Below, one piece after another: positions 26,973 through 34,958 of a stretch of 39,540 bases of DNA. The position numbers were made by a program, and so were the translations under genes. Below the pieces are notes generated by a model. That model did not search any database and was not told the origin of the DNA. It saw only the letters and a program-made list of their open reading frames with translations. Position 1 is the stretch's first letter. Each line of letters opens with the position of its first letter. This DNA is from Prevotellaceae bacterium. GTDB taxonomy: Bacteria; Bacteroidota; Bacteroidia; Bacteroidales; UBA932. The stretch is taken from assembly GCA_031287815.1 (NCBI GenBank), contig JAITSM010000069.1, positions 1 to 39,540 on the forward strand, written 5' to 3'.

Positions 26973-27001
26973 CTGTTTTTGAAAAAATTTTTGTCGGGGA
27001 A

Positions 27002-28351
27002 CTACCGGATACGCTTTACCGCTTCGTCGAACGGGATGCTTTGCTGCACGCCGGAGTTGAGGTCTTTGAGGGAAATGACGCCGCGCGCCAGCTCCTCTTC
27101 CCCGACAATGGCGGCAAAGGGAATGCCGCGCCGGGCGGCGTAGTCGAATTGTTTTTTGAGTTTGTGGCGGTCGGGGTAGAGTTCCGCCACTATGCCCTGC
27201 GCCCGCATTTGTTGTACATATTTCAAGGCTTGCCGTTCTTCTGCGCCGCCCAGGTTGAAAAACAGCACGCGCGTGCTTTCGGCGGCAGCGGCGGGGAATT
27301 TGCCCAGCTGCCACAGCACGTCGTAAATGCGGTCGGCGCCGAACGAAATGCCCACGCCCGAGACATTGCTCAACCCGAAAATGCCGGTGAGGTCGTCGTA
27401 ACGCCCGCCGCCGCAGATGCTGCCCATTTCCGCATCTTTCGCCTTCACTTCAAAGATAGCGCCGGTGTAGTAGTTCAGCCCGCGCGCCAGCGAAAGGTCC
27501 AGTTCGAGGGTTTGCCGGAGGGGCGCTGTTTGCAGGTAATCCAGTATTTTTTGCAATTCTTCCACGCCCGCCATTCCCGCAGGGGAAGCGGCCAGCGTCG
27601 TTTGCAATGCCGCCAGTTTTTCGCAGTTGCTTCCGGAGAGTGATAAAACCGGCTGCAATTTTTCAATCGCCGCCGCCGGAATGCCTTTTGCAAGCAATTC
27701 TGCCGTTACGGCTTCGCGCCCGATCTTGTCCATCTTGTCTATCGCTACCGTGAGGTCGACCAATTTATCCGCTGCGCCCATAATATCGGCAACGCCGCTC
27801 AACACTTTGCGGTTATTGAGTTTTATCGCCACATTTATATCCAGCAGGGAAAATACTTCGTCGATAATTTGCAGCAGTTCCACCTCGTTCAGCAGCGATG
27901 CGCTGCCGATAACGTCGGCGTCGCACTGGTAAAATTCGCGGTAGCGCCCTTTTTGCGGGCGGTCGGCGCGCCATACCGGCTGCAGCTGGTAGCGTTTGAA
28001 GGGAAAAACAATGTCGTTCTGGTGCTGCACCACAAAGCGGGCAAAGGGCACCGTCAGGTCGTAGCGCAATCCTTTTTCGCATGTTTTTAATGCCAGCGCC
28101 GCGCTGTCGGCGAGGTCGCCGGCCGCCACGCCGGCAAAAGCGTCGCCGGAGTTAAGGATTTTGAACAGCAGCTTATCGCCTTCGTCGCCGTATTTCCCCA
28201 GCAGCGTGGAGAGGTTTTCCATTGCCGGCGTTTCAATAGGCGCATAGCCATACTTTTTATATACATTTCGAATGGTGTCGAAAATATAGTTCCGCCGCGC
28301 CGTTTCAAGCGGCAGGAAATCTCGCGTACCTTTGGGAATAGAGGGCTTCAT
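27002..28351 (-). CDS. hisS: Histidyl-tRNA synthetase
   Basis: The 449-residue class II synthetase charges tRNA-His. It begins MKPSIPKGTRDFLP, has the motif 2 region FKRYQLQPVWRADRPQKGRYREF, the histidine-binding GLNYYTGAIFEV, GGRYDDL and motif 3 VGISFGADRI, and a C-terminal anticodon-binding domain (~340-449). Upstream is an AT-rich GGCGCC block and the end of the T9SS-sorted gene on the same strand. The tRNA-His gene lies 4 kb away in this window. Confidence 0.97.
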   Translation of the reverse strand: MKPSIPKGTRDFLPLETARRNYIFDTIRNVYKKYGYAPIETPAMENLSTLLGKYGDEGDKLLFKILNSGDAFAGVAAGDLADSAALALKTCEKGLRYDLTVPFARFVVQHQNDIVFPFKRYQLQPVWRADRPQKGRYREFYQCDADVIGSASLLNEVELLQIIDEVFSLLDINVAIKLNNRKVLSGVADIMGAADKLVDLTVAIDKMDKIGREAVTAELLAKGIPAAAIEKLQPVLSLSGSNCEKLAALQTTLAASPAGMAGVEELQKILDYLQTAPLRQTLELDLSLARGLNYYTGAIFEVKAKDAEMGSICGGGRYDDLTGIFGLSNVSGVGISFGADRIYDVLWQLGKFPAAAAESTRVLFFNLGGAEERQALKYVQQMRAQGIVAELYPDRHKLKKQFDYAARRGIPFAAIVGEEELARGVISLKDLNSGVQQSIPFDEAVKRIR

Positions 28352-28440
28352 TTTTTTAAATTATGAATTATAGATTATGAATTATGGGTTATGAATTATG
28401 GGTTATGAGTTGGCTGGCGCCGGAGTTTATACTTCATAAT
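28352..28440. repeat. GGCGCCGG low-complexity block between hisS and its upstream gene
   Basis: Repeats of ATTATGAATTATGGGTT lead to GTTGGCTGGCGCCGGAG (about 28408) and then ACTTCATAATTCACC. No promoter consensus stands out, so hisS may be read from the upstream operon. Confidence 0.6.
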
Positions 28441-29826
28441 TCACCGGAATATATGCAGGCTGCCTTTGTATTCCGAAGTGTTGTACTGCACGCCGTCCCA
28501 GCCTTCGCCGTTAATTACGTAGTAATAGACGCCGTCGGCTGCGTTGCTGCCGGCGCCCATCCACTTGCCGTCCCAGCCCTGCCATTCGTCCAGGCGGCCT
28601 TCGTAGCGATACGCCAGCGCGCCCGAGCGGCTGAAGATATACACCTGGATATGTTCTATCGACTCCGGCTCTTTGCCTGTAACGAAGCGGAACACGTCGT
28701 TATAGCCGTCGCCGTTTGGCGTGAAAGCGTTAGGAATAGCGTCGGTGCTGAATTTCGACGGGGAAATAATCAGGCCTGTTTCCGTGCTGTCGGCGCAACC
28801 GGAGGCTGTATTGTAAACGGTTAAGCGCACGACATAGCTGCCCGGCACATAGCCGTCCACCCAATCGTTTTTGTACGGCGAATGAGGGGTTACCGGCAGG
28901 GGCGGCACGGTAGTGGAGTCGCTCCACATGACTAATTGCCCGTAATTTTTATTGGCGTCGCCGAAGCCTTTCCAGTAGTATTTGTCTGCATTCTTGCTCT
29001 TCTCCGAAGAAAACTGTACGCGGTATAACGCTTCGCCTTTCATGGGGTTCTCGGAGGCCGTTTCCCACCGGCCGTCCGCCCATGCTTCGGCGGTGATTTT
29101 TGCATACGCGGCAATGGCCGGCACGGTGTAGGGCGTGGTATAGCTGGCGCTTTTGCCGAACGCGTCCGTAACGGTTACGCTGTAGTTTGATTCTTTCAGC
29201 GGCGGCGGCGCGGCGATAATCGTGTTATAACTGTTGCCCCGCTGCTTCCACGATTCGTCGGCGCCTTCCACCCCTTCGTGGATATTTTCGCCGGAAGTCC
29301 ACCGGATAGCTTGCCAGCCGCTAAAAGTAGAATCGCCGGTATGCGACGGCGAATGTAAAAATTCTTCAAAATTATAAATGGTATAGCCGGCGCGCATCTT
29401 TGGCGTGGTCGTCATTTCCAATCGCAAACCGTTGCACTCGTTGAAGGAGGTGATCGTGTCGATTTTGAAGTTATCAAAAAACACCCAGCACGAAAACGCC
29501 GTGTCGCGCAACGTATTTTTGACCTGCACCCGGTACCCCCCGTCCATTGTAATCTCCAGCGAAGAAGCGGTTACGCCCGGCTCGTCTTTCTGTATAGTGA
29601 AACTTGCATCCGCCGGATTAAGCATCCGCCATGTGAACGTAGAAGCCTGTCCGTCGATGTCCCGCGCGGTTAGCGTGGCGGCGGTTTTGTCAAAAAAAAC
29701 AAATACCTGTTCCGGCTGCCCGGTCAGCCATTGTGTAGGTTTCACCGCATCGGGGCTCACGGCCGACAACTGCGCCGCCGCCGCCAATGGAACAAATAAA
29801 AATATCAGGGAAAAGTACTTTTTCAT
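28441..29826 (-). CDS. Secreted protein with T9SS type-B (gliding-motility) C-terminal domain
   Basis: The 461-residue protein has a signal peptide (MKKYFSLIFLFVPLAAAAQ) and beta-rich PKD-like middle modules (SSLEITMDGGYRVQVKNT, SNYSVTVTDAFGKSASYT, YVVRLTVYNTASGC). Its last ~85 residues are a gliding-motility-associated C-terminal domain: IPNAFTPNGDGYNDVFRF, IQVYIFSRSGALAY, GWDGKWMGAGSNAADGVYYYVI, YKGSLHIFR. The domain directs export by the type IX system and links to the cell surface. Its start overlaps the upstream nucleotidyltransferase stop by 4 bp (ATGA), a curious pairing. Confidence 0.9.
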   Translation of the reverse strand: MKKYFSLIFLFVPLAAAAQLSAVSPDAVKPTQWLTGQPEQVFVFFDKTAATLTARDIDGQASTFTWRMLNPADASFTIQKDEPGVTASSLEITMDGGYRVQVKNTLRDTAFSCWVFFDNFKIDTITSFNECNGLRLEMTTTPKMRAGYTIYNFEEFLHSPSHTGDSTFSGWQAIRWTSGENIHEGVEGADESWKQRGNSYNTIIAAPPPLKESNYSVTVTDAFGKSASYTTPYTVPAIAAYAKITAEAWADGRWETASENPMKGEALYRVQFSSEKSKNADKYYWKGFGDANKNYGQLVMWSDSTTVPPLPVTPHSPYKNDWVDGYVPGSYVVRLTVYNTASGCADSTETGLIISPSKFSTDAIPNAFTPNGDGYNDVFRFVTGKEPESIEHIQVYIFSRSGALAYRYEGRLDEWQGWDGKWMGAGSNAADGVYYYVINGEGWDGVQYNTSEYKGSLHIFR

Positions 29827-30122
29827 TTTTTGTAAAATAATTTACCCACGCGCCCGATATGTTCCATCAAATCGGGGTTGGTTAGCTGGTGGTAGATAGA
29901 CAAGTCGACGGTATAGGGAAGCAGCAGGTCGTCCAATGCCTGCGTCACTTCTGCGGCGACGGTTCCGTCCAGCCGGCCGCCGCGCATCGCCAGGTCGATA
30001 TCGGAATTGGCGCGGTAATTGCCTTTGGCGCGCGAGCCGTACAATACGACCTCTTCCACTTCGGGAAACCGTGCAAATACGCCGTGAAGTTTTTCAATAT
30101 CATTGTCCCGCAGCCCGAACAT
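29823..30122 (-). CDS. Minimal nucleotidyltransferase (HI0073-type)
   Basis: The 99-residue MNT protein has VEEVVLYGSRAKGNYRANS then DIDLAM (GS-x10-DxD) and the third acid in YTVDLSIY. It pairs with the substrate-binding-like protein just upstream (1-bp overlap, TAATG). HI0073/HI0074-like pairs are related to the MntA/HepT toxin-antitoxin systems, and this is the second such pair in the window. Confidence 0.85.
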   Translation of the reverse strand: MFGLRDNDIEKLHGVFARFPEVEEVVLYGSRAKGNYRANSDIDLAMRGGRLDGTVAAEVTQALDDLLLPYTVDLSIYHQLTNPDLMEHIGRVGKLFYKK

Positions 30123-30529
30123 TATAGAAGCCCCTCCATCTTTTTTTCAAACTGTGTAAACAGCCGGAAATAGGTATGGGTGATTTTCGCCACTATCTCC
30201 TGTGCGACGGCTTCATTGTAGGTGTGTACCGAATCGATACGGCTACTTATCATCTCCATCCAATGGCGCCCGTCGTCGATGATACCCCTTTGGAATGCCG
30301 TACGGATAGCGTCGCGGCTTCCCATAATCGTTACGTGGGCTTGCTCGTATAGCAGATAATCTTTCATCACATTCCACGCCAATTCGTAGGTGTACTCAAA
30401 GGCCTGTATCAGCCCCTGCTGCTCCAGTTCGTTGAGCGTTTCTTTCTCGAAAAACTTGCGTAACTGCTCCAATGCTTTTTGGTAATTTGCAAATCGCTGT
30501 TTCCACCGTATATCCTGCGTTCCGGTCAT
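30122..30529 (-). CDS. Nucleotidyltransferase substrate-binding-like protein (HI0074 family)
   Basis: The 135-residue all-alpha protein begins TGTQDIRWKQRFANYQKALE and carries the family core LIQAFEYTYELAWNVMKDYL and SRIDSVHTYNEAVAQEIV. The HI0074 family is a HEPN-like four-helix bundle that binds the paired nucleotidyltransferase. The start overlaps the tyrS stop by 4 bp, and the stop overlaps the next start by 1 bp, so the pair is translated from the tyrS message. Confidence 0.87.
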   Translation of the reverse strand: MTGTQDIRWKQRFANYQKALEQLRKFFEKETLNELEQQGLIQAFEYTYELAWNVMKDYLLYEQAHVTIMGSRDAIRTAFQRGIIDDGRHWMEMISSRIDSVHTYNEAVAQEIVAKITHTYFRLFTQFEKKMEGLL

Positions 30530-31815
30530 TTTGCACGAATGATAAAATAATTTTTTTTCCCTTTTTGTACCAGTAAATATTTGCCGTTAATTAACCGCTC
30601 TTCGGTTACCTGGAGCTCTACGCTGCCGGCTTTTCCCTTGTTCAGGCTGACGCCGCCGCCCTGTATCATTTTGCGGCATTCTCCTTTGGAAGGGAACACC
30701 GGCGCGGCCACCGCCAACAATTCCACAATATTCAGCGGTAACGCCGTACGGTCGATGTCGAACACCGGCACGCCGTCGAATACTTCTAAAAATGTTTGTT
30801 CATCGAGCTTTTGCAAGGCGTCGGAGGTAGCGTTGCCGAACAATATTTGCGAAGCTTCTACCGCCGCCTGATAATCGGCTTCGGAATGTACCATGCAGGT
30901 AATTTCCCGCGCCAGCCGTTTCTGCAATTCGCGCAGGTGCGGCGCGGCGGCATGCGCAGCCACCAGTTCTTCTATCTCGTCACGCCCGAGCAATGTGAAA
31001 ATTTTGATATACCGTACCGCATCTTCGTCGCCCACGTTCAGCCAAAACTGGTAGAACGCATAAGGCGATGTGCGTTGGGGGTCGAGCCAGACGTTGCCGC
31101 TCTCCGTTTTCCCAAACTTGCCGCCGTCCGCCTTTGTGATGAGCGGGCAGGTGAGTGCAAACGCTTCGCCGCCGAGTTTGCGGCGTATCAGTTCCGTGCC
31201 GGTAGTGACGTTGCCCCACTGGTCGCTGCCGCCCATTTGCAGCCGGCAGTTCCTGGTTTCGTACAAATACAAAAAGTCGTAGCCCTGCAACAGCTGATAA
31301 GTAAATTCGGTGAACGACATTCCCTCACGTTCTTCGCCGGAAATGCGTTTCCGCACGGAATCCTTACTCATCATATAATTTACCGTGATGTGCTTCCCGA
31401 TGTCGCGGGCAAACGAAAGAAACGTATAATCTTTTGTCCAGTCATAATTATTCAGCACCTCCGCTACATTGGGCGCAGGCGAAGCGAAGTCAAGGAATTT
31501 GTATAATTGTTTTTGTACTCCCTCCTGATTTTTCCGTAGCGTTTCTTCGTCCAGCAGGTTTCGTTCCGCCGATTTCATGCTCGGGTCGCCAATCATGCCG
31601 GTAGCGCCGCCGAGCACCGCCAGCGGCTTATGGCCGCACAATTGCAGATGCCGCAGCATCATTATACTTACCAAGTGCCCGATGTGCAGCGAATCGGCCG
31701 TCGGGTCAAAGCCCACGTAAGCCGTTACCATTTCTTTTAACAGCAATTCTTCCGTTCCGGGCATTACATCATGCAACATTCCCCGCCACCGCAACTCTTC
31801 GATAAAATTTTTCAT
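30526..31815 (-). CDS. tyrS: Tyrosyl-tRNA synthetase
   Basis: The 429-residue class I synthetase shows YVGFDPTADSLHIGHL (HIGH motif) near residue 40, QMGGSDQWGN, the KMSKS-like KFGKTESGNVW near 233, and a C-terminal S4 RNA-binding domain (~360-429, GGVSLNKGKAG). It is the first gene of a tightly overlapped minus-strand operon. Confidence 0.97.
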   Translation of the reverse strand: MKNFIEELRWRGMLHDVMPGTEELLLKEMVTAYVGFDPTADSLHIGHLVSIMMLRHLQLCGHKPLAVLGGATGMIGDPSMKSAERNLLDEETLRKNQEGVQKQLYKFLDFASPAPNVAEVLNNYDWTKDYTFLSFARDIGKHITVNYMMSKDSVRKRISGEEREGMSFTEFTYQLLQGYDFLYLYETRNCRLQMGGSDQWGNVTTGTELIRRKLGGEAFALTCPLITKADGGKFGKTESGNVWLDPQRTSPYAFYQFWLNVGDEDAVRYIKIFTLLGRDEIEELVAAHAAAPHLRELQKRLAREITCMVHSEADYQAAVEASQILFGNATSDALQKLDEQTFLEVFDGVPVFDIDRTALPLNIVELLAVAAPVFPSKGECRKMIQGGGVSLNKGKAGSVELQVTEERLINGKYLLVQKGKKNYFIIRAK

Positions 31816-31835
31816 GCATATAAATTATTACTTTG

Positions 31836-31867
31836 CAAAGGTAACAATTTTTTACGGCACAGGTAAA
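31836..31867 (-). promoter_or_regulatory. tyrS operon promoter
   Basis: On the minus strand TACCTTTG (31836-31843) with TTTA 20 bp upstream. It would start the transcript about 14 nt before the tyrS ATG, so the leader is very short. Confidence 0.5.
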
Positions 31868-31965
31868 GTTGAATGCGGCTAATTATTTAATGTACTAATG
31901 AGCCTAATTGGGCTGACGCCGCCGCTCTTTATGCTGCACGCTTCACTCAAATTGTTGTAATAACG

Positions 31966-31997
31966 CAAAAGAGCCTGCCATAGCGGCAAGCTCTTTT
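31966..31997 (-). terminator. Terminator, symmetric, after tRNA-His
   Basis: AAAAGAGC.TGCC (from 31966) pairs with GGCA.GCTCTTTT (to 31997). A/T tails on both sides allow function in either direction. It lies 20 bp past the tRNA 3' end. Confidence 0.8.
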
Positions 31998-32016
31998 AAT
32001 TACTTGATTTTTTCAG

Positions 32017-32090
32017 GGTGAAAGATGGGATTCGAACCCACGACCTCCAGAGCCACAATCTGGCGCTCTAACCAACTGAGCTACGATCAC
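32017..32090 (-). tRNA. tRNA-His (GUG)
   Basis: The minus strand shows D-stem GCTC...GAGC, anticodon stem CCAGA-TTGTGGC-TCTGG with anticodon GTG, and the T-arm GTGGG-TTCGAAT-CCCAT. A G precedes position 1 and the discriminator is C, the His identity pair (G-1:C73). CCA is not encoded. The acceptor stem GTGATCG/CTTTCAC has two adjacent non-pairs (5:68 U-U and 6:67 C-U). A minus-strand TACCTTTG (32121-32128) is a likely -7 box. Confidence 0.93.
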
Positions 32091-32165
32091 CATTGTATAA
32101 CCGTTTTTGTAAACGGCGTGCAAAGGTACGAAAAAAATTATATATGCTCTATTTTCCTAAGTTTT

Positions 32166-32265
32166 CAAGAATATTTTATTTTTTCACAGTTGCGCGAGGA
32201 AAGCCTAAGGAAAACAAAACGCAACAAAGGTAGCGTTTAGAAAAAACGCCATAATAGTGATTTGC
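32166..32265 (-). other. Structured 3' element downstream of fragment E
   Basis: On the minus strand this aligns with 18335-18425 behind cassette B: GCGTTT/AAACGC hairpin, TTGCGT...GCGCAA arms, CCTTAGG core and the run CCTCGCGCAACT. It lies about 105 nt after the stop of fragment E. Confidence 0.6.
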
Positions 32266-32369
32266 TTCTTCAAATTTTGCCAAAGTTTTCGATGCAGTCT
32301 TACGTACTGAACCCGGCTGGATTTTTAGTAGACAGTTTATTAAATAAATCGTGTTCATTAAAGTGGATT

Positions 32370-32726
32370 TTATCGAACGCAACGTCCCAGCAGCCTCCCC
32401 GTTAATGGGCTTACGAGATGTTTTTCAAATTGCACTCCACCTAAATTATAGCTGCCGCAAGTAGCAGCGTTCGCGCAATCACCGCCCCAGTAATTCGAGA
32501 TAATCCATCTTGAACTACCGCTTACGCAGCATGCTTGTGTGCTGGCAGACCACCCGGCAGTCAATACATCAGCAGCGACGCCACTCATTACATTATTGTT
32601 CCATTTACCGCTTTGAGCTGCACATAGCATATCACCATACATCGCAGGCCTCCATCCCGCCGGACATTCATGATTTGAAGACGAGTAATTAGCAACTATT
32701 TTATAACTCTCCTTTTTCCACTCCAT
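32370..32726 (-). pseudogene. Fragment E: cassette tail without head
   Basis: This 118-residue frame has only the tail of a cassette protein: SSNHECPAGWRPAMYGDM, several Cys-containing turns (STQACCVSGSSRW, CANAATCGSYN) and the family-type end LLGRCVR. There is no signal peptide, head domain, leader RNA or cassette promoter upstream. Upstream on the same strand another frame reads YCRDLADDNAV before a TAA, which could be the preceding tail sequence after a frameshift. It is best read as a decapitated, probably silent copy. It keeps the 3' element found behind cassette B. Confidence 0.6.
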
Positions 32727-32818
32727 ATCACATACTTATACTGCATTATCATCCGCCAAATCTCTACAGTAACTACCGACAACGGTCAAATGTGGAAGGC
32801 ATGAACAATTAGTTGAAA

Positions 32819-32852
32819 GTTGCCGCCTGTTTTCGCAGGCGGCTTTGCTTTG
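32819..32852 (+). terminator. GC-rich hairpin with T-rich tail
   Basis: TTGCCGCCTG-TTTT-CGCAGGCGGC followed by TTTGCTTTGG. It is a plausible plus-strand terminator, but no plus-strand gene precedes it. The last bases overlap the -33 box of the next promoter. Confidence 0.4.
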
Positions 32853-32882
32853 GAGGGCAATGGAATATTTTGCGTATATTTG
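32849..32882 (+). promoter_or_regulatory. Promoter of the deacetylase gene
   Basis: TTTG (32849-32852), 22 bp, TATATTTG (32875-32882). The predicted start lies about 68 nt before the ATG at 32957. Confidence 0.6.
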
Positions 32883-32956
32883 TGGGAAAATAAGAGCTAT
32901 GCATTAAGTTGTAAATTAGAACATCATCATTCAACTAACCATTAACCACTAAACTC

Positions 32957-33568
32957 ATGCGCTTCAGCCCGCCGCGATTTATACGCAATTTATTCCCGAA
33001 CTTCATCTGGAATTTCCCTGCGGAAAAGGATGGTATTTATTTGACTTTCGACGACGGGCCTACCGCCGAAGTTACGCCCTGGGTGCTTGATCAGCTGACG
33101 AAATTCAACGCCAAAGCGACCTTTTTCTGTTTGGGAAAAAATGTGGAAATGAACCCTGAATTATTCGAACAAATTAAGGCGCGGGGGCATGCCGTCGGCA
33201 ATCATTCCTACAGCCATATCAAAGGCTGGGGCATGGATACCGGCATTTACCTGCGCGATGTGGATTTGGCGGAAAGTTTTATCGGCAACAATTTGTTCCG
33301 CCCGCCGTATGCGCGTATCGGGCCGTATCAGGCGCGAATGGTCGGGGAACGCTATAATATTATTATGTGGAGCGTGCTGAGCCGCGACTATAGCCGCAGC
33401 TTGACAGGCAAAGCCTGTGTGCGCGGCGTAATAAAATCCTTGCGTCCGGGCGACATTGTGGTATTCCACGATTCCCGCAAGTCGGCGAAAAACCTTTGGT
33501 TTGCCCTGCCGGTAGTGCTGGATTTTATTTATTCCAAAGGCTGGAAATGCAAAGCGATTATGATGTGA
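32957..33568 (+). CDS. Polysaccharide deacetylase (NodB/PgdA family)
   Basis: The 203-residue protein contains the NodB motifs in order: IYLTFDDGPT (catalytic Asp and metal Asp) near residues 29-38, GNHSYSHIKG (metal His pair), FRPPYARIGPYQ and PGDIVVFHDS. It removes N-acetyl groups from a carbohydrate polymer. Peptidoglycan or an exopolysaccharide is the usual target and cannot be told apart here. There is no clear signal peptide; the small size matches single-domain Bacteroidetes members. purD follows after 66 bp. Confidence 0.92.
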   Translation: MRFSPPRFIRNLFPNFIWNFPAEKDGIYLTFDDGPTAEVTPWVLDQLTKFNAKATFFCLGKNVEMNPELFEQIKARGHAVGNHSYSHIKGWGMDTGIYLRDVDLAESFIGNNLFRPPYARIGPYQARMVGERYNIIMWSVLSRDYSRSLTGKACVRGVIKSLRPGDIVVFHDSRKSAKNLWFALPVVLDFIYSKGWKCKAIMM

Positions 33569-33634
33569 TGGCAGGCGTGAAGGGTGAAGCGATGATGAGG
33601 TGGTGCTAAATCCATAAATTCGTAAAATAAAAAA

Positions 33635-34915
33635 ATGATGTATCGTGTATTATTGACAGGGTCGGGGGGAAGAGAGCATGCGCTGGCATGGAAGCTGGCG
33701 CAGAGCAAGCGTTTGGAGAAGCTGTTCATTGCGCCCGGCAATCCCGGCACCGCTGCCGTCGGCGAAAATATCGCCGTTGCCGTAAATGATTTTGAAGCGT
33801 TGAAAAAAATAACGCTGGAGCAAAAAATAAACCTGATTGTCGTAGGCCCCGAAGAGCCTTTGGTGAACGGCATCGTTGATTTTTTCGCCGCTGACAAGGC
33901 GGTAAGCAACATACCTGTCATCGGGCCTTGCAGGCGGGGCGCGCAATTGGAGGGCAGCAAGGATTTTGCCAAGAATTTCATGCAGCGCTACGGTATCCCT
34001 ACGGCGCGTTACCAAACCGTTACGGCGGAAACCATTGCTGCGGGCGAACAGTTCCTCGACGAACTGCCGGCGCCTTACGTACTCAAGGCCGACGGGCTGG
34101 CCGCCGGCAAGGGCGTGCTGATTATCCATTCGCGCGACGAGGCGAAACGGCAATTGCGGAACATGCTGCAAGGAATGTTCGGCGCGGCAAGCAACAAGGT
34201 GGTGATTGAAGAATTTTTGCAGGGAATAGAACTTTCGGCGTTTATTTTGACCGACGGGAAAAACTACAAATTATTGCCCGAAGCGAAGGATTACAAACGC
34301 GCGGGCGATAATGACACCGGGCTGAATACCGGCGGCATGGGCGCTGTTTCGCCTGTGCCTTTTGCCACGCCGGCGTTCCTGCAAAAAGTGGAACGGCAGA
34401 TAATACAACCCACCATTGCCGGGCTGCAACAGGAGGGCATTACCTACAAAGGTTTTCTTTTCTTTGGGTTGATGAATGTGAACGGCACGCCCTGCGTGAT
34501 TGAGTACAACGTCCGCATGGGCGATCCCGAAACCGAAGTGGTGTTGCCGCGCCTGCAATCCGATTTGCTGGATTTGTTCGACGGCGTGGCTCAGCAAACG
34601 CTGGATGCGAAAGCCTGCGCCATAGCTCCGGAAACGGCTGTGGCGGTGGTGTGCGTGTCGGGCGGCTATCCCGGAACGTACGGGAAAGGCTATCCGGTAA
34701 CCGGACTGGAGGAAGTGAAGGGAAGCATCGTCTTTCATGCCGGCACGGCGCGGCAGCAGGATACGCTGGTAACTGCCGGCGGGCGCGTGCTGGCGGTTAC
34801 GTCGTTGGCGGAAAGCGTGCCGGCGGCGCGCAAAAAATCGTATGACGCTGCGGCTGCCATTCATTTCCAAGACATCTGTTTCCGGCGGGACATCGGGCTG
34901 GACTGTTTGAACTAA
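33635..34915 (+). CDS. purD: Phosphoribosylamine-glycine ligase
   Basis: The 426-residue ATP-grasp enzyme of purine synthesis joins phosphoribosylamine and glycine. It opens with the N-domain MYRVLLTGSGGREHALAWKLAQS and has PYVLKADGLAAGKGV (ATP binding), NTGGMGAVSPVPF and YNVRMGDPETE, with a C-terminal CVSGGYPGTYGKGYP domain. Two ATG codons stand side by side at 33635. It shares the strand with purQ 1.1 kb further on. Confidence 0.96.
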   Translation: MMYRVLLTGSGGREHALAWKLAQSKRLEKLFIAPGNPGTAAVGENIAVAVNDFEALKKITLEQKINLIVVGPEEPLVNGIVDFFAADKAVSNIPVIGPCRRGAQLEGSKDFAKNFMQRYGIPTARYQTVTAETIAAGEQFLDELPAPYVLKADGLAAGKGVLIIHSRDEAKRQLRNMLQGMFGAASNKVVIEEFLQGIELSAFILTDGKNYKLLPEAKDYKRAGDNDTGLNTGGMGAVSPVPFATPAFLQKVERQIIQPTIAGLQQEGITYKGFLFFGLMNVNGTPCVIEYNVRMGDPETEVVLPRLQSDLLDLFDGVAQQTLDAKACAIAPETAVAVVCVSGGYPGTYGKGYPVTGLEEVKGSIVFHAGTARQQDTLVTAGGRVLAVTSLAESVPAARKKSYDAAAAIHFQDICFRRDIGLDCLN

Positions 34916-34958
34916 GAACGCATCCGTACGATTTTTTTAATGCCAAACCGTAAAGTTT

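Noticed and set aside
28384..28824. Plus-strand ORF over the hisS/T9SS-gene junction
   Set aside because: It begins in a low-complexity repeat and is antisense to a gene with a clear C-terminal sorting domain.
32025..32240. 71-aa plus-strand ORF beginning MGFEPTTSRATIW
   Set aside because: This is the classic false ORF produced by the reverse strand of a tRNA gene.
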